Below, in pieces: positions 36,280-45,415 of a stretch of 64,000 nt of DNA. Below the pieces are notes generated by a model. It was not told the DNA's origin and ran no database searches. It saw nothing but the letters and a program-made list of their open reading frames with translations. The DNA is from Janthinobacterium sp. 64 (GTDB taxonomy: Bacteria > Pseudomonadota > Gammaproteobacteria > Burkholderiales > Burkholderiaceae_D), in the NCBI RefSeq assembly GCF_002813325.1, contig NZ_PHUG01000001.1:2542001-2606000 (forward strand). The letters run 5' to 3'. The translations under genes were made by a program, and so were the position numbers. Positions within the stretch are counted from its first letter, which is position 1. The number at the start of each line of letters is the position of its first letter.

Positions 36280-37944
36280 TTACAGCAGAATTTTGCGCAT
36301 GTCGGCCAGGACTTCGCCGAGGTACACGGAGAATCGCGCGCCCATCGCGCCATCGACCACGCGGTGGTCGTACGACAGCGAGGTACCCATCATCAAACGT
36401 GGCTGGAAGGCCTTGCCATCCCATACCGGCTTGATCGAGGCTTTCGACAGACCCAGGATGGCCACTTCCGGCGCATTGACGATAGGCGTGAAGTGCGTGC
36501 CGCCGATGCCGCCCAGGGACGAAATCGTGAAGCTCGCGCCCTGCATGTCGGCAGGTTTCAGCTTGCCTTCGCGCGCCTGCAAGGACAGTTCCGTCATTTC
36601 GCGGGCGATCTGCGACACCGACTTCTGGTCCGCGCCCTTGATCACCGGGACCACCAGGCCGTTCGGCGTGTCGGCCGCGAAGCCGATGTTGTAGTACTGC
36701 TTGAGGATCAGGTTCTCGCCCTTGGCGTCGAGCGACGCGTTAAACGCGGGGAATTTCTTCAGCGCGGCGACGGACGCCTTGATCACAAAGGCGAGCATGG
36801 TCAGCTTGGCCGCATCCTTGTTCTTCGCATTGGCCGCGTTGGTGTCGACGCGGAACGCTTCGAGGTCCGTCACGTCCGCTTCGTCGAACTGCGTGACGTG
36901 CGGGATCATGACCCAGTTGCGGTGCAAATTCGGACCCGAGATTTTCTTGATGCGCGACAGCGGCAGCAATTCGGTCGTGCCGAATTTGCTGAAGTCCAGC
37001 GACGGCCATGGCAGCAGATCCAGGCCCACGCCCGAACCAGCTTTGGCGACCGGCGCCGCATTGGCAGCACCTGGCGCGGCAACCGCGCCCGACATCACGC
37101 CCTTGACGAAGTTCTGCACGTCTTCCTGGGTGATGCGGCCCTTCGGACCGGAACCGCCCACGCTGGCCAGATCCACGCCCAGTTCGCGCGCGAACTTGCG
37201 GATCGATGGCGACGCGTGCGCCAGCTTGCCATTGACCGCAGGCGCGGCGGCAGGAGCAGGGGCTGGTGCAGCAGCGGCGACCGGCGCCGAAGCGACGGCG
37301 GCGGCTGGTGCGGCGGCGGCTTGCGCTGGCGCAGCAGCGGCTGCAGGAGCAGCAGCAGCGCCAGCGGTCGTTTCCACCACCAGTACCAGACTACCCTTGG
37401 CAACCTTGTCGCCGACCTTGACTTTCAATTCCTTGACGATACCGGCATGGCTCGATGGGATTTCCATGCTGGCCTTGTCCGATTCGACCGTCAGCAGCGA
37501 CTGGTCGACCTTGATGCTGTCGCCGACCTTGACCATCAGTTCGATGACTTCGACTTCCTTGAAGTCGCCGATATCGGGCACGGTCACTTCGACCAGGGCC
37601 GGCGCGCCGGAAGGGGCGGCAGGTGCTGGCGCGGCGGCAGGAGCGGCTTCAGCGGCAGGTGCTGCGGCCGGGGCTGCAGCCGCTGGCGCAGGAGCCGAGG
37701 CGTCGTCCGCCACTTCCAGCAGCAGGACCAGCGAACCTTCGGCAATCTTGTCGCCCACGTTGACTTTCAATTCCTTGACGACACCGGCGTGGCTCGATGG
37801 AATTTCCATGCTGGCCTTGTCCGATTCGACCGTGATCAGGGACTGGTCGACCTTGACCGTATCGCCTGGCTTGACCATCAGTTCAATGATCTCGACTTCC
37901 TTGAAATCGCCGATATCCGGGACTTTGACTTCCACAATGCTCAT
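36280..37944 (-). CDS. aceF: Pyruvate dehydrogenase E2, dihydrolipoamide acetyltransferase
   Basis: A 554-residue E2 core enzyme. Two lipoyl domains (about residues 1-80 and 118-195), each with [15 protein letters not shown], are joined by long Ala/Pro linkers. A peripheral-subunit-binding domain follows ([16 protein letters not shown]). The acetyltransferase domain ends in [15 protein letters not shown], with the catalytic His and Asp in DHRVVDG. The two lipoyl segments and the one in lpdA are nearly identical and form long DNA-level direct repeats. CGGAG precedes the ATG. Confidence 0.97.
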   Translation of the reverse strand: MSIVEVKVPDIGDFKEVEIIELMVKPGDTVKVDQSLITVESDKASMEIPSSHAGVVKELKVNVGDKIAEGSLVLLLEVADDASAPAPAAAAPAAAPAAEAAPAAAPAPAAPSGAPALVEVTVPDIGDFKEVEVIELMVKVGDSIKVDQSLLTVESDKASMEIPSSHAGIVKELKVKVGDKVAKGSLVLVVETTAGAAAAPAAAAAPAQAAAAPAAAVASAPVAAAAPAPAPAAAPAVNGKLAHASPSIRKFARELGVDLASVGGSGPKGRITQEDVQNFVKGVMSGAVAAPGAANAAPVAKAGSGVGLDLLPWPSLDFSKFGTTELLPLSRIKKISGPNLHRNWVMIPHVTQFDEADVTDLEAFRVDTNAANAKNKDAAKLTMLAFVIKASVAALKKFPAFNASLDAKGENLILKQYYNIGFAADTPNGLVVPVIKGADQKSVSQIAREMTELSLQAREGKLKPADMQGASFTISSLGGIGGTHFTPIVNAPEVAILGLSKASIKPVWDGKAFQPRLMMGTSLSYDHRVVDGAMGARFSVYLGEVLADMRKILL

Positions 37945-37973
37945 AGCTTGCTCCGTTATTTTATTTGTCAGAT

Positions 37974-38029
37974 GGACCCGCACACACGCCAGGGCGGCAC
38001 TTTCGCACCGCCCTGGCATCATCGGGTCC
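37974..38029 (-). other. Two-part hairpin between aceE and aceF
   Basis: An inner perfect 10-bp stem (GCCAGGGCGG / CCGCCCTGGC) sits inside an outer 7-bp stem (GGACCCG / CGGGTCC). The structure lies between the aceE stop and the aceF ribosome site and lacks a T run, so it is more likely an mRNA processing or stability element than a terminator. The outer arm begins 10 bases after the aceE stop. Confidence 0.65.
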
Positions 38030-38038
38030 GCACAACGA

Positions 38039-40735
38039 TTACTGGGTCACCGGATTCGGTTTGTTCGCGTCGATGCCGTACTTGGCGATCGCCTGCTCCA
38101 CCACCGACACGTCGATCTTGCCTTCGTCAGCCAGCGATTTCAACGCGGCCACGGTGACATAATAACGGTTCACTTCGAAGAACTCGCGCAGCTTGGCGCG
38201 GCTGTCCGAGCGGCCAAAGCCATCGGTACCCAGCACTTTATAAGTGCGGCCCTTCGGCATGAAGGCGCGGATCTGTTCTGCAAACGCGCGCATGTAGTCG
38301 GTCGTGGCGACGATCGGGCCGTCCGTATCCTGCATCAGCGACGTCACGTAAGGCACGCGCTGCTGTTTCGACGGGTTGACCATGTTCCAGCGTTCCGCAT
38401 CCTGGCCATCGCGCGCCACCAGGGTCAGCGACGGCGCCGACCACACGTCCGCAGCCACGCCCCAGTCGTTCTGCAACAGTTCGGCGGCGAAGATCGATTC
38501 GCGCAGGATGGTGCCGCAACCGATCAGCTGCACGCGCAGCTTGGCGTCCGCCGGGCCTTCCTGCAGTTTGTACATGCCTTTCAGGATGCCTTCTTCCTGG
38601 CCTGGCTTGATGCCTGGCTGAGCGTAGTTCTCGTTCATGATCGTGATGTAGTAAAACACATCTTCCTGGTTGGCGATCATGCGGCGCAGGCCGTCCTGGA
38701 TGATGACGGCGACTTCATGGCTGAAGGTCGGATCGTACGGCATGCAGGTCGGGATGGTCGCGGCGAAGATATGGCTGTGGCCATCTTCGTGCTGCAAGCC
38801 TTCGCCGTTCAGGGTCGTACGGCCAGCCGTGCCGCCCATCAGGAAGCCACGGGCGCGCATGTCGGCCGAAGCCCACACCTGGTCGCCGATGCGCTGGAAG
38901 CCGAACATCGAATAGAAGGTGTAGAACGGGATCATGATGCGGTCGTTGGTCGAGTACGACGTCGCCGCGGCGATCCACGAGCTCATGCCACCCGCTTCGT
39001 TGATGCCCTCTTGCAGGATCTGGCCGGCCTTGTCTTCGCGGTAGTACATGACCTGGTCTTTGTCGACCGGCTCGTACAACTGGCCTTTCGGGTTGTAGAT
39101 GCCGATCTGGCGGAACAGGCCTTCCATGCCGAAGGTACGCGATTCATCGACCAGGATAGGCACGACGCGCTGGCCCAGGTTCGGGTCTTTCAGCAGGGTC
39201 GAAATGACGCGCACGAACGCTTGCGTGGTCGAGATTTCACGGCCTTCAGGCGTCGCTTCCAGCACGTTCTTGAACGCGTCCAGGCCAGGCACGGGCAGGG
39301 TTTCTTCCGACTTCTGGCGGCGCTGCGGCAGGTAGCCACCCAGGGCCTTGCGGCGCTCGTGCAGGTAGACCATTTCCGGCGCGTCGTCGGCTGGCTTGAA
39401 GAACGGGATGTCGGCCAGCTTGTCGTCAGGGATAGGCAGCGAGAAGCGGTCGCGCATTTCGCGGATGGCTTCGTCGTCCAGTTTTTTCGTCTGGTGCGCC
39501 GTGTTGCGCGCTTCGCCCGACTTGCCCATGCCGTAGCCCTTGATGGTTTTCACCAGCAGGACGGTCGGCTGGCCCTTGTGTTCCTGGGCGATCTTGAAGG
39601 CCGCGTAGATCTTGTGCGGATCGTGGCCGCCACGGGTCAGGCGCCAGATGTCGTCGTCCGTCATGTTGGCAACCATTTCCAGCAGCTTCGGATGCTTGCC
39701 GAAGAAATGCTTGCGCACATAGGCGCCATCCTTGGCCTTGTAGTTCTGGTATTCGCCGTCGACGGTTTCCATCATCACGCGCTGCAGGATGCCTTCCTTG
39801 TCTTGCGCCAGCAGGGCGTCCCAGCCCGGACCCCAGATGACCTTGACGACGTTCCAGCCGGCGCCACGGAATTCGCCTTCCAATTCCTGGATGATCTTGG
39901 TGTTGCCGCGCACGGGGCCGTCCAGGCGCTGCAGGTTGCAGTTGACCACGATGACCAGGTTGTCGAGCATGTCGCGTGCGGCCAGGCCGATCGCGCCCAA
40001 GGACTCTGGCTCATCCATCTCGCCATCGCCGCAGAAGGCCCAGATCTTGCGGTTGTCGGTTTTCGCGATGCCGCGTGCGTGCAGGTACTTCAGGAAGCGC
40101 GCCTGGTAGATCGCCATGTGCGGGCCCAGGCCCATCGACACGGTCGGGAACTGCCAGAAGTCAGGCATCAGCTTCGGATGCGGGTACGAGGACAGGCCCT
40201 TGCCGTCGACTTCCTTGCGGAAGTTCAGCATTTGCTCTTCGCTCAAACGGCCTTCGAGGAAGGCGCGCGCGTAGACGCCGGGCGAGGAGTGGCCCTGGAT
40301 GTACAGCAGGTCGCCGCCGTGGTCGGCCGTTGGCGCGTGCCAGAAGTGGTTGAAACCGATGCCCAGCATGTTCGCCAGCGAAGCGAACGAGGACAAGTGG
40401 CCACCCAGATCGCCGTCGGCGCGGTTGGCCTTGACGACCATGGCCATGGCGTTCCAGCGCATCCACGAGCGCAGGCGCTCTTCATATTCCAGGTTGCCGG
40501 GACAGTGTGCTTCTTGCTTGGTGGGGATGGTGTTGACGTAGGCGGTGGTGCTGGAGAACGGGATCTGGGCGCCGCGGCGGCGGGCCAGGTCAACCATGCG
40601 CTCCATCAGGTAATGCGCGCGTTCCGGACCTTCATTTTCCAGAACGGCTTCGAGCGCGTCCAGCCACTCCTTGGTTTCCTGCATATCCGGGTCGGTGCCG
40701 ATCTGTGTCGTTACCTGGTTCAGTTGAGCTGACAT
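38039..40735 (-). CDS. aceE: Pyruvate dehydrogenase E1 component (homodimeric type)
   Basis: An 898-residue homodimeric E1 that decarboxylates pyruvate with thiamine diphosphate and acetylates the E2 lipoyl groups. The ThDP motif is seen as GDGEMDEPES with a downstream NCNLQRLDGPVRGN. Other E1 landmarks are GQSSPGVYAR-like GHSSPGVYARAFLEG and EDGHSHIFAATIP. Length matches E. coli AceE (about 887). AAGGAGA precedes the ATG. First gene of the operon; no PdhR-type regulator is adjacent. Confidence 0.98.
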   Translation of the reverse strand: MSAQLNQVTTQIGTDPDMQETKEWLDALEAVLENEGPERAHYLMERMVDLARRRGAQIPFSSTTAYVNTIPTKQEAHCPGNLEYEERLRSWMRWNAMAMVVKANRADGDLGGHLSSFASLANMLGIGFNHFWHAPTADHGGDLLYIQGHSSPGVYARAFLEGRLSEEQMLNFRKEVDGKGLSSYPHPKLMPDFWQFPTVSMGLGPHMAIYQARFLKYLHARGIAKTDNRKIWAFCGDGEMDEPESLGAIGLAARDMLDNLVIVVNCNLQRLDGPVRGNTKIIQELEGEFRGAGWNVVKVIWGPGWDALLAQDKEGILQRVMMETVDGEYQNYKAKDGAYVRKHFFGKHPKLLEMVANMTDDDIWRLTRGGHDPHKIYAAFKIAQEHKGQPTVLLVKTIKGYGMGKSGEARNTAHQTKKLDDEAIREMRDRFSLPIPDDKLADIPFFKPADDAPEMVYLHERRKALGGYLPQRRQKSEETLPVPGLDAFKNVLEATPEGREISTTQAFVRVISTLLKDPNLGQRVVPILVDESRTFGMEGLFRQIGIYNPKGQLYEPVDKDQVMYYREDKAGQILQEGINEAGGMSSWIAAATSYSTNDRIMIPFYTFYSMFGFQRIGDQVWASADMRARGFLMGGTAGRTTLNGEGLQHEDGHSHIFAATIPTCMPYDPTFSHEVAVIIQDGLRRMIANQEDVFYYITIMNENYAQPGIKPGQEEGILKGMYKLQEGPADAKLRVQLIGCGTILRESIFAAELLQNDWGVAADVWSAPSLTLVARDGQDAERWNMVNPSKQQRVPYVTSLMQDTDGPIVATTDYMRAFAEQIRAFMPKGRTYKVLGTDGFGRSDSRAKLREFFEVNRYYVTVAALKSLADEGKIDVSVVEQAIAKYGIDANKPNPVTQ

Positions 40736-40804
40736 CTGTTGAGTCTCCTTTGTGAACGCCCCACCCCGATTTTCCGGATCGCTGTCGGACGGTATTTCGC
40801 TGAT

Positions 40805-40857
40805 TATTTACTATTAAGTCGGTTTAGTGTGGGGATTCTAACAGCGTATTTACTATT
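40805..40857. promoter_or_regulatory. Paired 11-bp repeats upstream of aceE
   Basis: TATTTACTATT occurs at 40805-40815 and again at 40847-40857, a 42-bp period of four helical turns, in the AT-rich region 70 to 122 bases upstream of the aceE start. Candidate regulator sites; one may overlap promoter boxes. Confidence 0.4.
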
Positions 40858-40996
40858 TTTCAAATTACGATATAGCGTTTCGTATTATGAAATTGCCCTA
40901 TGAAATTTATGCTGCACTGCCGCAAATTCTGTCCGGAAATTAGCGTGATCAAAGTGCCAAAAACGAATGTACACCCCGGTCGCCCGCACAGGCATA

Positions 40997-41119
40997 CCGG
41001 GCCAAGCGGGCCTGAAAAATGTCGAGGGCAAGGCGCGGCGACGCAGACAGTACGCCAGTACGGCAAGGAGCTGCAACGCCGCCATCGGCATTTTCTCAGG
41101 CCCGCGTCTCTGGCCCGCT
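40997..41119. repeat. 123-bp palindromic intergenic element, copy 1
   Basis: The element runs from CCGGGCCAAGCGGGCCTGA to GGCCCGCT. Its ends are imperfect inverted repeats: the left GGGCCA..GCGGGCCTGA..AAAATG matches the reverse complement of the right end, with a 5-base insertion. It is repeated in tandem six bases further on. Size and fold recall ERIC-type miniature elements. Both strands happen to stay open, but no gene is supported. Confidence 0.85.
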
Positions 41120-41125
41120 TTTATG

Positions 41126-41248
41126 CCGGGCCAAGCGGGCCTGAAAAATGTCGAGGGCAAGGCGCGGCGACACAGACAGTACGCCAGTACGGCAAGGAGC
41201 TGCAACGCCGCCATCGGCATTTTCTCAGGCCCGCGTCTCTGGCCCGCT
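41126..41248. repeat. 123-bp palindromic intergenic element, copy 2
   Basis: This copy differs from copy 1 at one position that I can find (GACGCAGAC versus GACACAGAC), giving a 129-bp period. The near-identity points to a recent duplication or to homogenisation. It lies 123 bases upstream of folD. Confidence 0.85.
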
Positions 41249-41371
41249 GTTGTTAAGCCTTGCGCTTTTAAACGCATGGCACTGCTTAACGTAAAGGCTA
41301 GGCGCCAAAACCGCCCCTTTGCACCGCCCGGCTTTATAATCTGTCTTTTCCCTCCCACACAGCCTCCTACC

Positions 41372-42217
41372 ATGCCAGCACAACTGATCGACGGAATCGC
41401 CCTCTCCCAACAACTGCGCAGCGAGATCGCCACGCGCGCCGCCGCCCTCACGGCCAAGGGCACCCAGCCCGGCCTGGCCGTGATACTCGTCGGCGAAGAT
41501 CCGGCCAGCCAGGTGTACGTCCGCAACAAGGTCAAGGCGTGCGGCGACGTGGGTTTCCATTCGGTGCTGGAAAAATATGAAGCGGACCTGTCCGAAGCGG
41601 ACTTGCTGGCGCGCATCGCCAGCCTGAACGCGGACCCGGCCATCCACGGCATCCTCGTGCAAATGCCCTTGCCCAAGCACATCAACCCGCACAAGGTCAT
41701 CGAAGCGATCGCCACGACGAAAGACGTGGATGGCTATTCCGTCCTGAGCGCCGGCGAACTGATGACGGGCTTGCCGGGCTTTCGCCCGTGCACGCCGTAT
41801 GGCTGCATGAAACTGATCGAAAGCACGGGCGTGGACTTGCGCGGCAAGCACGCCGTCGTCATCGGCCGCAGCAACACGGTCGGCAAGCCGATGGCCCTGC
41901 TGCTCTTGCAAGCGAACGCTACCGTCACCATCTGCCATAGTGCGACCCCGGATCTGGGCCTGTACACGCGCCAGGCGGACGTGGTCGTGGCCGCCGTCGG
42001 CCGCCGCAACACGCTGACGGCCGACATGGTCAAGCCGGGCGCCATCGTCATCGACGTGGGCATGAACCGCGACGATGCAGGCAAGCTGTGCGGTGACGTG
42101 GATTTTGCTGGCGTGAAAGAAGTCGCGTCCCACATCACGCCAGTGCCAGGTGGCGTGGGTCCGATGACGATCACGATGCTGCTGATGAATACGGTAGAGG
42201 CCGCCGAGCGCATTTAA
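41372..42217 (+). CDS. folD: Bifunctional methylene-THF dehydrogenase/cyclohydrolase
   Basis: A 281-residue enzyme interconverting 5,10-methylene-THF, methenyl-THF and 10-formyl-THF with NADP. Motifs are [17 protein letters not shown] (active-site Lys), VQMPLPKHI, and [14 protein letters not shown] in the Rossmann domain, with the closing [10 protein letters not shown]. The start at 41372 gives the standard N terminus MPAQLIDG; the frame is open upstream only because it runs through the repeat elements. The ribosome site is weak. A TATAAT lies at 41335-41340. Confidence 0.97.
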   Translation: MPAQLIDGIALSQQLRSEIATRAAALTAKGTQPGLAVILVGEDPASQVYVRNKVKACGDVGFHSVLEKYEADLSEADLLARIASLNADPAIHGILVQMPLPKHINPHKVIEAIATTKDVDGYSVLSAGELMTGLPGFRPCTPYGCMKLIESTGVDLRGKHAVVIGRSNTVGKPMALLLLQANATVTICHSATPDLGLYTRQADVVVAAVGRRNTLTADMVKPGAIVIDVGMNRDDAGKLCGDVDFAGVKEVASHITPVPGGVGPMTITMLLMNTVEAAERI

Positions 42218-42265
42218 GAATCACCGGGGCGGCATGACCGTCCCTTTTAATATATGGAAGCGACG

Positions 42266-44335
42266 ATGAACACCAATCCCCTGCTTGATTTCTCCGGCCT
42301 GCCACGCTTCGACGCGATCACGCACGAGCATGTCACGCCTGCCATCGATACCCTCTTGGCCCAGGCGCGCGCCACGGTGGCGCAGCTGGAAGCGCCCATG
42401 GAAGAAGTGAGCTGGGACAACTTCGTCGCGCCCCAGGACCAGATCGCCGAAACCCTGGGCCGCGCCTGGAGCATCGTCAACCACTTGAATAGCGTGGTCG
42501 ATACGCCCGAGCTGCGCGCCGCCTACAATGCGAACCAGCCCAAGGTGACGGAATTCTGGACCGAGCTGGGCCAGAACGAAATTCTGTTCGGCAAATACAA
42601 GCAATTGCAGGCACGCGCCGATTTCGCCAGCCTGTCGCCGGCGCGCCGTCGCATCGTCGACAATGCCGTGCGCGACTTCCGCCTCGGTGGCGCCGAATTG
42701 CCAGAAGACAAGAAAGAGCGCTTTGGCGCCATCCAGGAAGAACACGCGGCCGTCTCGACGCGTTTTTCCGAAAACGTGCTCGACGCTACCAATGACTATA
42801 AATTGCTGGTCGAGAACGAGCTTGAGCTGGCCGGCCTGCCCGACGACGTGAAGGCCGCTGCGCGCGCCGCCGCCGAAAAAGCGGGCAAGCAAGGCTATGA
42901 ATTCTCGCTGCACTTCCCGTCGTACTACCCGATCCTGCAATTTGCCGACAACCGCGCGCTGCGTGAAACCATCTACCGCGCCAACGCCACCAAGGCCTCG
43001 GACCAGGGCGACGTCTTCAGTAAAAAAGAGGACTGGGACAACACTCAAAACATCGTCACCTTGTTGCGACTGCGCAACGAAGAGGCGCAACTGCTCGGTT
43101 ACGCCAATTTCGCCGAAGTGTCGCTCGTCCCGAAAATGGCCACCTCGCCCGCGCAAGTCATCGCTTTCCTGGAAGACCTGGCCAAGCGCGCGCGCCCGTT
43201 CGCCGAGAAGGATCTGGCAGAACTGAAACAATTCGCCCGCGAAGAACTGGGCATCGCCGAACTGCAGGCGTGGGACGTGCCCTATGCTTCCGAAAAGCTG
43301 CAGGAACGCCGCTATGCGTTCTCGGCCCAGGAAGTCAAACAGTATTTCCCTGAACACAAGGTGATCGACGGCTTGTTCCGCCAGATCCAGAACCTGTTCA
43401 ACGTCGAAATCAAACCCGATACGGCGCCCGTCTGGCACCAGGACGTGCGTTTTTACCGCATCGAGCGCGATGGCAAGCTGGTGGGCCAGTTCTATCTGGA
43501 CCTGTATGCGCGCGCGGGAAAAAGCGGCGGCGCGTGGATGGATGACGCGCGTGGCCGCCGCGCCGACGCGCAGCACGTGCAAACGCCGATCGCCTACCTG
43601 ACCTGCAATTTCACGGAACCGGCCGTGGTAGCTGGCCAAGCCCAGCCTGCCCTGTTCACGCATGATGAAGTCATCACCCTGTTCCACGAATTCGGCCACG
43701 GCCTGCACCATATGTTGACCGTCGTCGACGAGCTGGGCGTGTCGGGCATTGCCGGCGTCGAATGGGATGCCGTGGAACTGCCATCGCAATTCATGGAAAA
43801 CTTCTGCTGGGAATGGGAAGTGCTCGAACACATGACGGCGCATGCCGTCACGGGAGAGCCGCTGCCGCGCGCGCTGTACGACAAGATGCTGGCGGCCAAG
43901 AATTTCCAGTCCGGCTTGCAAACCCTGCGCCAGGTGGAGTTCTCCCTGCTCGACATGCATCTGCACTATGACTACGACGCCAGCACGGGCCAAAGCGTGC
44001 AGCAGCTGATCGACGGCGTACGCGCCCAGTTTTCGCTGCTCATCCCGCCCCCGTTCAACCGCTTCCAGAATGCCTTCGGGCATATCTTCGCTGGCGGCTA
44101 CGCGGCTGGCTACTACAGCTACAAGTGGGCCGAGGTGCTGTCCGCCGATGCGTATGCAGCTTTCGAGGAAGCCAAGGCGCTGGGGCCGGCCGCCACCGCG
44201 CAAGCAGGCAAGCGCTACCTGCAAGAAATCCTGTCCGTCGGCGGCTCGCGCCCCGCGCTGGAATCGTTCACGGCCTTCCGCGGCCGCGAACCGTCGATCG
44301 ACGCCCTGCTGCGCCACAGCGGCATGGCCGCCTGA
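42266..44335 (+). CDS. prlC: Oligopeptidase A (M3 family)
   Basis: A 689-residue M3 zinc peptidase. The active site is TLFHEFGHGLHHM, with the third ligand Glu about 25 residues further, in the GVEWDAVELPSQF segment. The long helical N-terminal domain is typical of M3A. It degrades short peptides in the cytoplasm, including signal-peptide fragments. GGAAG at 42256-42260 selects the ATG at 42266 rather than the one at 42254. It follows folD by 48 bases and precedes holC by eight, so it is probably co-transcribed. Confidence 0.95.
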   Translation: MNTNPLLDFSGLPRFDAITHEHVTPAIDTLLAQARATVAQLEAPMEEVSWDNFVAPQDQIAETLGRAWSIVNHLNSVVDTPELRAAYNANQPKVTEFWTELGQNEILFGKYKQLQARADFASLSPARRRIVDNAVRDFRLGGAELPEDKKERFGAIQEEHAAVSTRFSENVLDATNDYKLLVENELELAGLPDDVKAAARAAAEKAGKQGYEFSLHFPSYYPILQFADNRALRETIYRANATKASDQGDVFSKKEDWDNTQNIVTLLRLRNEEAQLLGYANFAEVSLVPKMATSPAQVIAFLEDLAKRARPFAEKDLAELKQFAREELGIAELQAWDVPYASEKLQERRYAFSAQEVKQYFPEHKVIDGLFRQIQNLFNVEIKPDTAPVWHQDVRFYRIERDGKLVGQFYLDLYARAGKSGGAWMDDARGRRADAQHVQTPIAYLTCNFTEPAVVAGQAQPALFTHDEVITLFHEFGHGLHHMLTVVDELGVSGIAGVEWDAVELPSQFMENFCWEWEVLEHMTAHAVTGEPLPRALYDKMLAAKNFQSGLQTLRQVEFSLLDMHLHYDYDASTGQSVQQLIDGVRAQFSLLIPPPFNRFQNAFGHIFAGGYAAGYYSYKWAEVLSADAYAAFEEAKALGPAATAQAGKRYLQEILSVGGSRPALESFTAFRGREPSIDALLRHSGMAA

Positions 44336-44343
44336 AGGGTGAT

Positions 44344-44781
44344 ATGAGCAACACCATGAGCCGCGTCGATTTTCACAGCAACGTGCCGGACAAGCTGGCC
44401 TACGCCTGCCGCCTGGCACGCAAGGCGTATATGGCTGGCAACAAGGTCATCGTGCTGGTGCAAGACAGCGCCCAGCTCGACGCCTTGAACAGCGCCATGT
44501 GGACCATTTCCGCCACGGATTTCCTGCCGCACGTGCTGGCCGGCGACCCGCTGGCCGCGCAAACGCCGATCATCCTGACCGATGACGCGGCGGCCGAGCT
44601 GCCGCATCACGACATCCTCGTCAACCTGTCGCAGCTGCCACCCGCCAATTACGCGCAGTTCCAGCGCGTGTTCGAAATCGTTTCCATGGATGAGCAAGAT
44701 GCGCAGGCAGGCCGCCAGCGCTTCCTGCACTACCGTCAGCACAACGTGCAGCCGACGCACTTCGTGGCAGGGAAGACATGA
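44344..44781 (+). CDS. holC: DNA polymerase III chi subunit
   Basis: A 145-residue protein matching HolC: MSRVDFHSNVPDKLAYACRL at the N terminus (with three extra residues), NKVIVLVQDSAQLDALNSAMW in the middle, and LVNLSQLPPANYAQF. Chi links SSB to the clamp loader through psi. It starts eight bases after the prlC stop, and its own stop overlaps the next gene as ATGA, indicating an operon. Confidence 0.95.
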   Translation: MSNTMSRVDFHSNVPDKLAYACRLARKAYMAGNKVIVLVQDSAQLDALNSAMWTISATDFLPHVLAGDPLAAQTPIILTDDAAAELPHHDILVNLSQLPPANYAQFQRVFEIVSMDEQDAQAGRQRFLHYRQHNVQPTHFVAGKT

Positions 44782-45155
44782 GCCAGCAGCCATTCGACCA
44801 GGGCATCCCCCTGCTGACGGAGGTGCTGCTGGGGCCGGAAGTGGCTGAGGTCGTCGCGCCAGTTGCGGCTCTGCCTGCCGTCGAGGAAGCGCCGGCGTTA
44901 CCGCCAACGGTGGCGCAGCCCGACTGGGACGCCATCGAACAGCGGCTGACGCAGCGCATCCTGCACCAGGTGCAGGGCAAGATCGACCATCTGCTGGAAG
45001 AGCGCATTGCCCACGTCCTGCAAACGGCCCTGCAAAATGCCCTGATCGGCATGCGGGGAGCATTGCGCGCAGACTTGCAGCAGTCGCTGGAACAGATCGT
45101 GGCGCATGCGGTGAGCCATGAACTGGGGCATTTGCACCCACCCGCGCAAGCCTGA
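44778..45155 (+). CDS. Small helical protein following holC
   Basis: A 125-residue protein. The first 50 residues are Pro/Ala/Val-rich and probably disordered. The rest is a long amphipathic helix pair (IEQRLTQRILHQVQGKIDHLLEERIAHVLQTALQ..). There is no signal peptide. Its start overlaps the holC stop by four bases, so it is translationally coupled. I do not recognise a domain; a role with the polymerase III chi subunit is a guess from position only. Confidence 0.75.
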   Translation: MSQQPFDQGIPLLTEVLLGPEVAEVVAPVAALPAVEEAPALPPTVAQPDWDAIEQRLTQRILHQVQGKIDHLLEERIAHVLQTALQNALIGMRGALRADLQQSLEQIVAHAVSHELGHLHPPAQA

Positions 45156-45169
45156 GCATGCTGCGCAAT

Positions 45170-45199
45170 GTCGGGTTACGCGCTGTGCGCTAACCCGAC
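45170..45199. repeat. REP-like palindrome
   Basis: GTCGGGTTA..TAACCCGAC, a perfect 9-bp stem extended by GCGC/GCGC with one bulged base and a 3-nt loop. It sits 15 bases after a stop codon and has no T run. Palindromes of this type recur in intergenic DNA of many beta-proteobacteria. Confidence 0.6.
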
Positions 45200-45415
45200 C
45201 TACCCTATTCTCCCTCCCAACGCCATTCTTTGGTGCGCTCGCGCCTGCGAAACCGGTGCATCGCGCCTCACTTTGGTGATTGTTGCGACAAAATGCAAAA
45301 AGCCCCAAAAGCGGCTTTGCGCGGCCTGTTTTTTGTTGTACCTTTCTTCACACGTACCGCCATTCGAAGCGGTTTCACGAGACGCCGCCGTATCTTTATC
45401 CATTGGAGAATGTTT

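Noticed and set aside
36701..40732. Very long open frame opposite aceF and aceE on the plus strand
   Set aside because: It is the antisense of high-GC coding sequence with strong family matches on the other strand; composition (His, Arg, Val runs) and lack of a ribosome site mark it as a shadow.
40997..41248. CRISPR array or coding gene in the tandem repeat
   Set aside because: Only two long copies with a 6-bp gap and palindromic ends; no short regular repeats or cas genes. The open frames through it have no ribosome site.
41319..41340. Sigma-70 promoter TTGCAC/TATAAT for folD
   Set aside because: The spacer is only 10 bases; the TATAAT may be real but without this -35 box.
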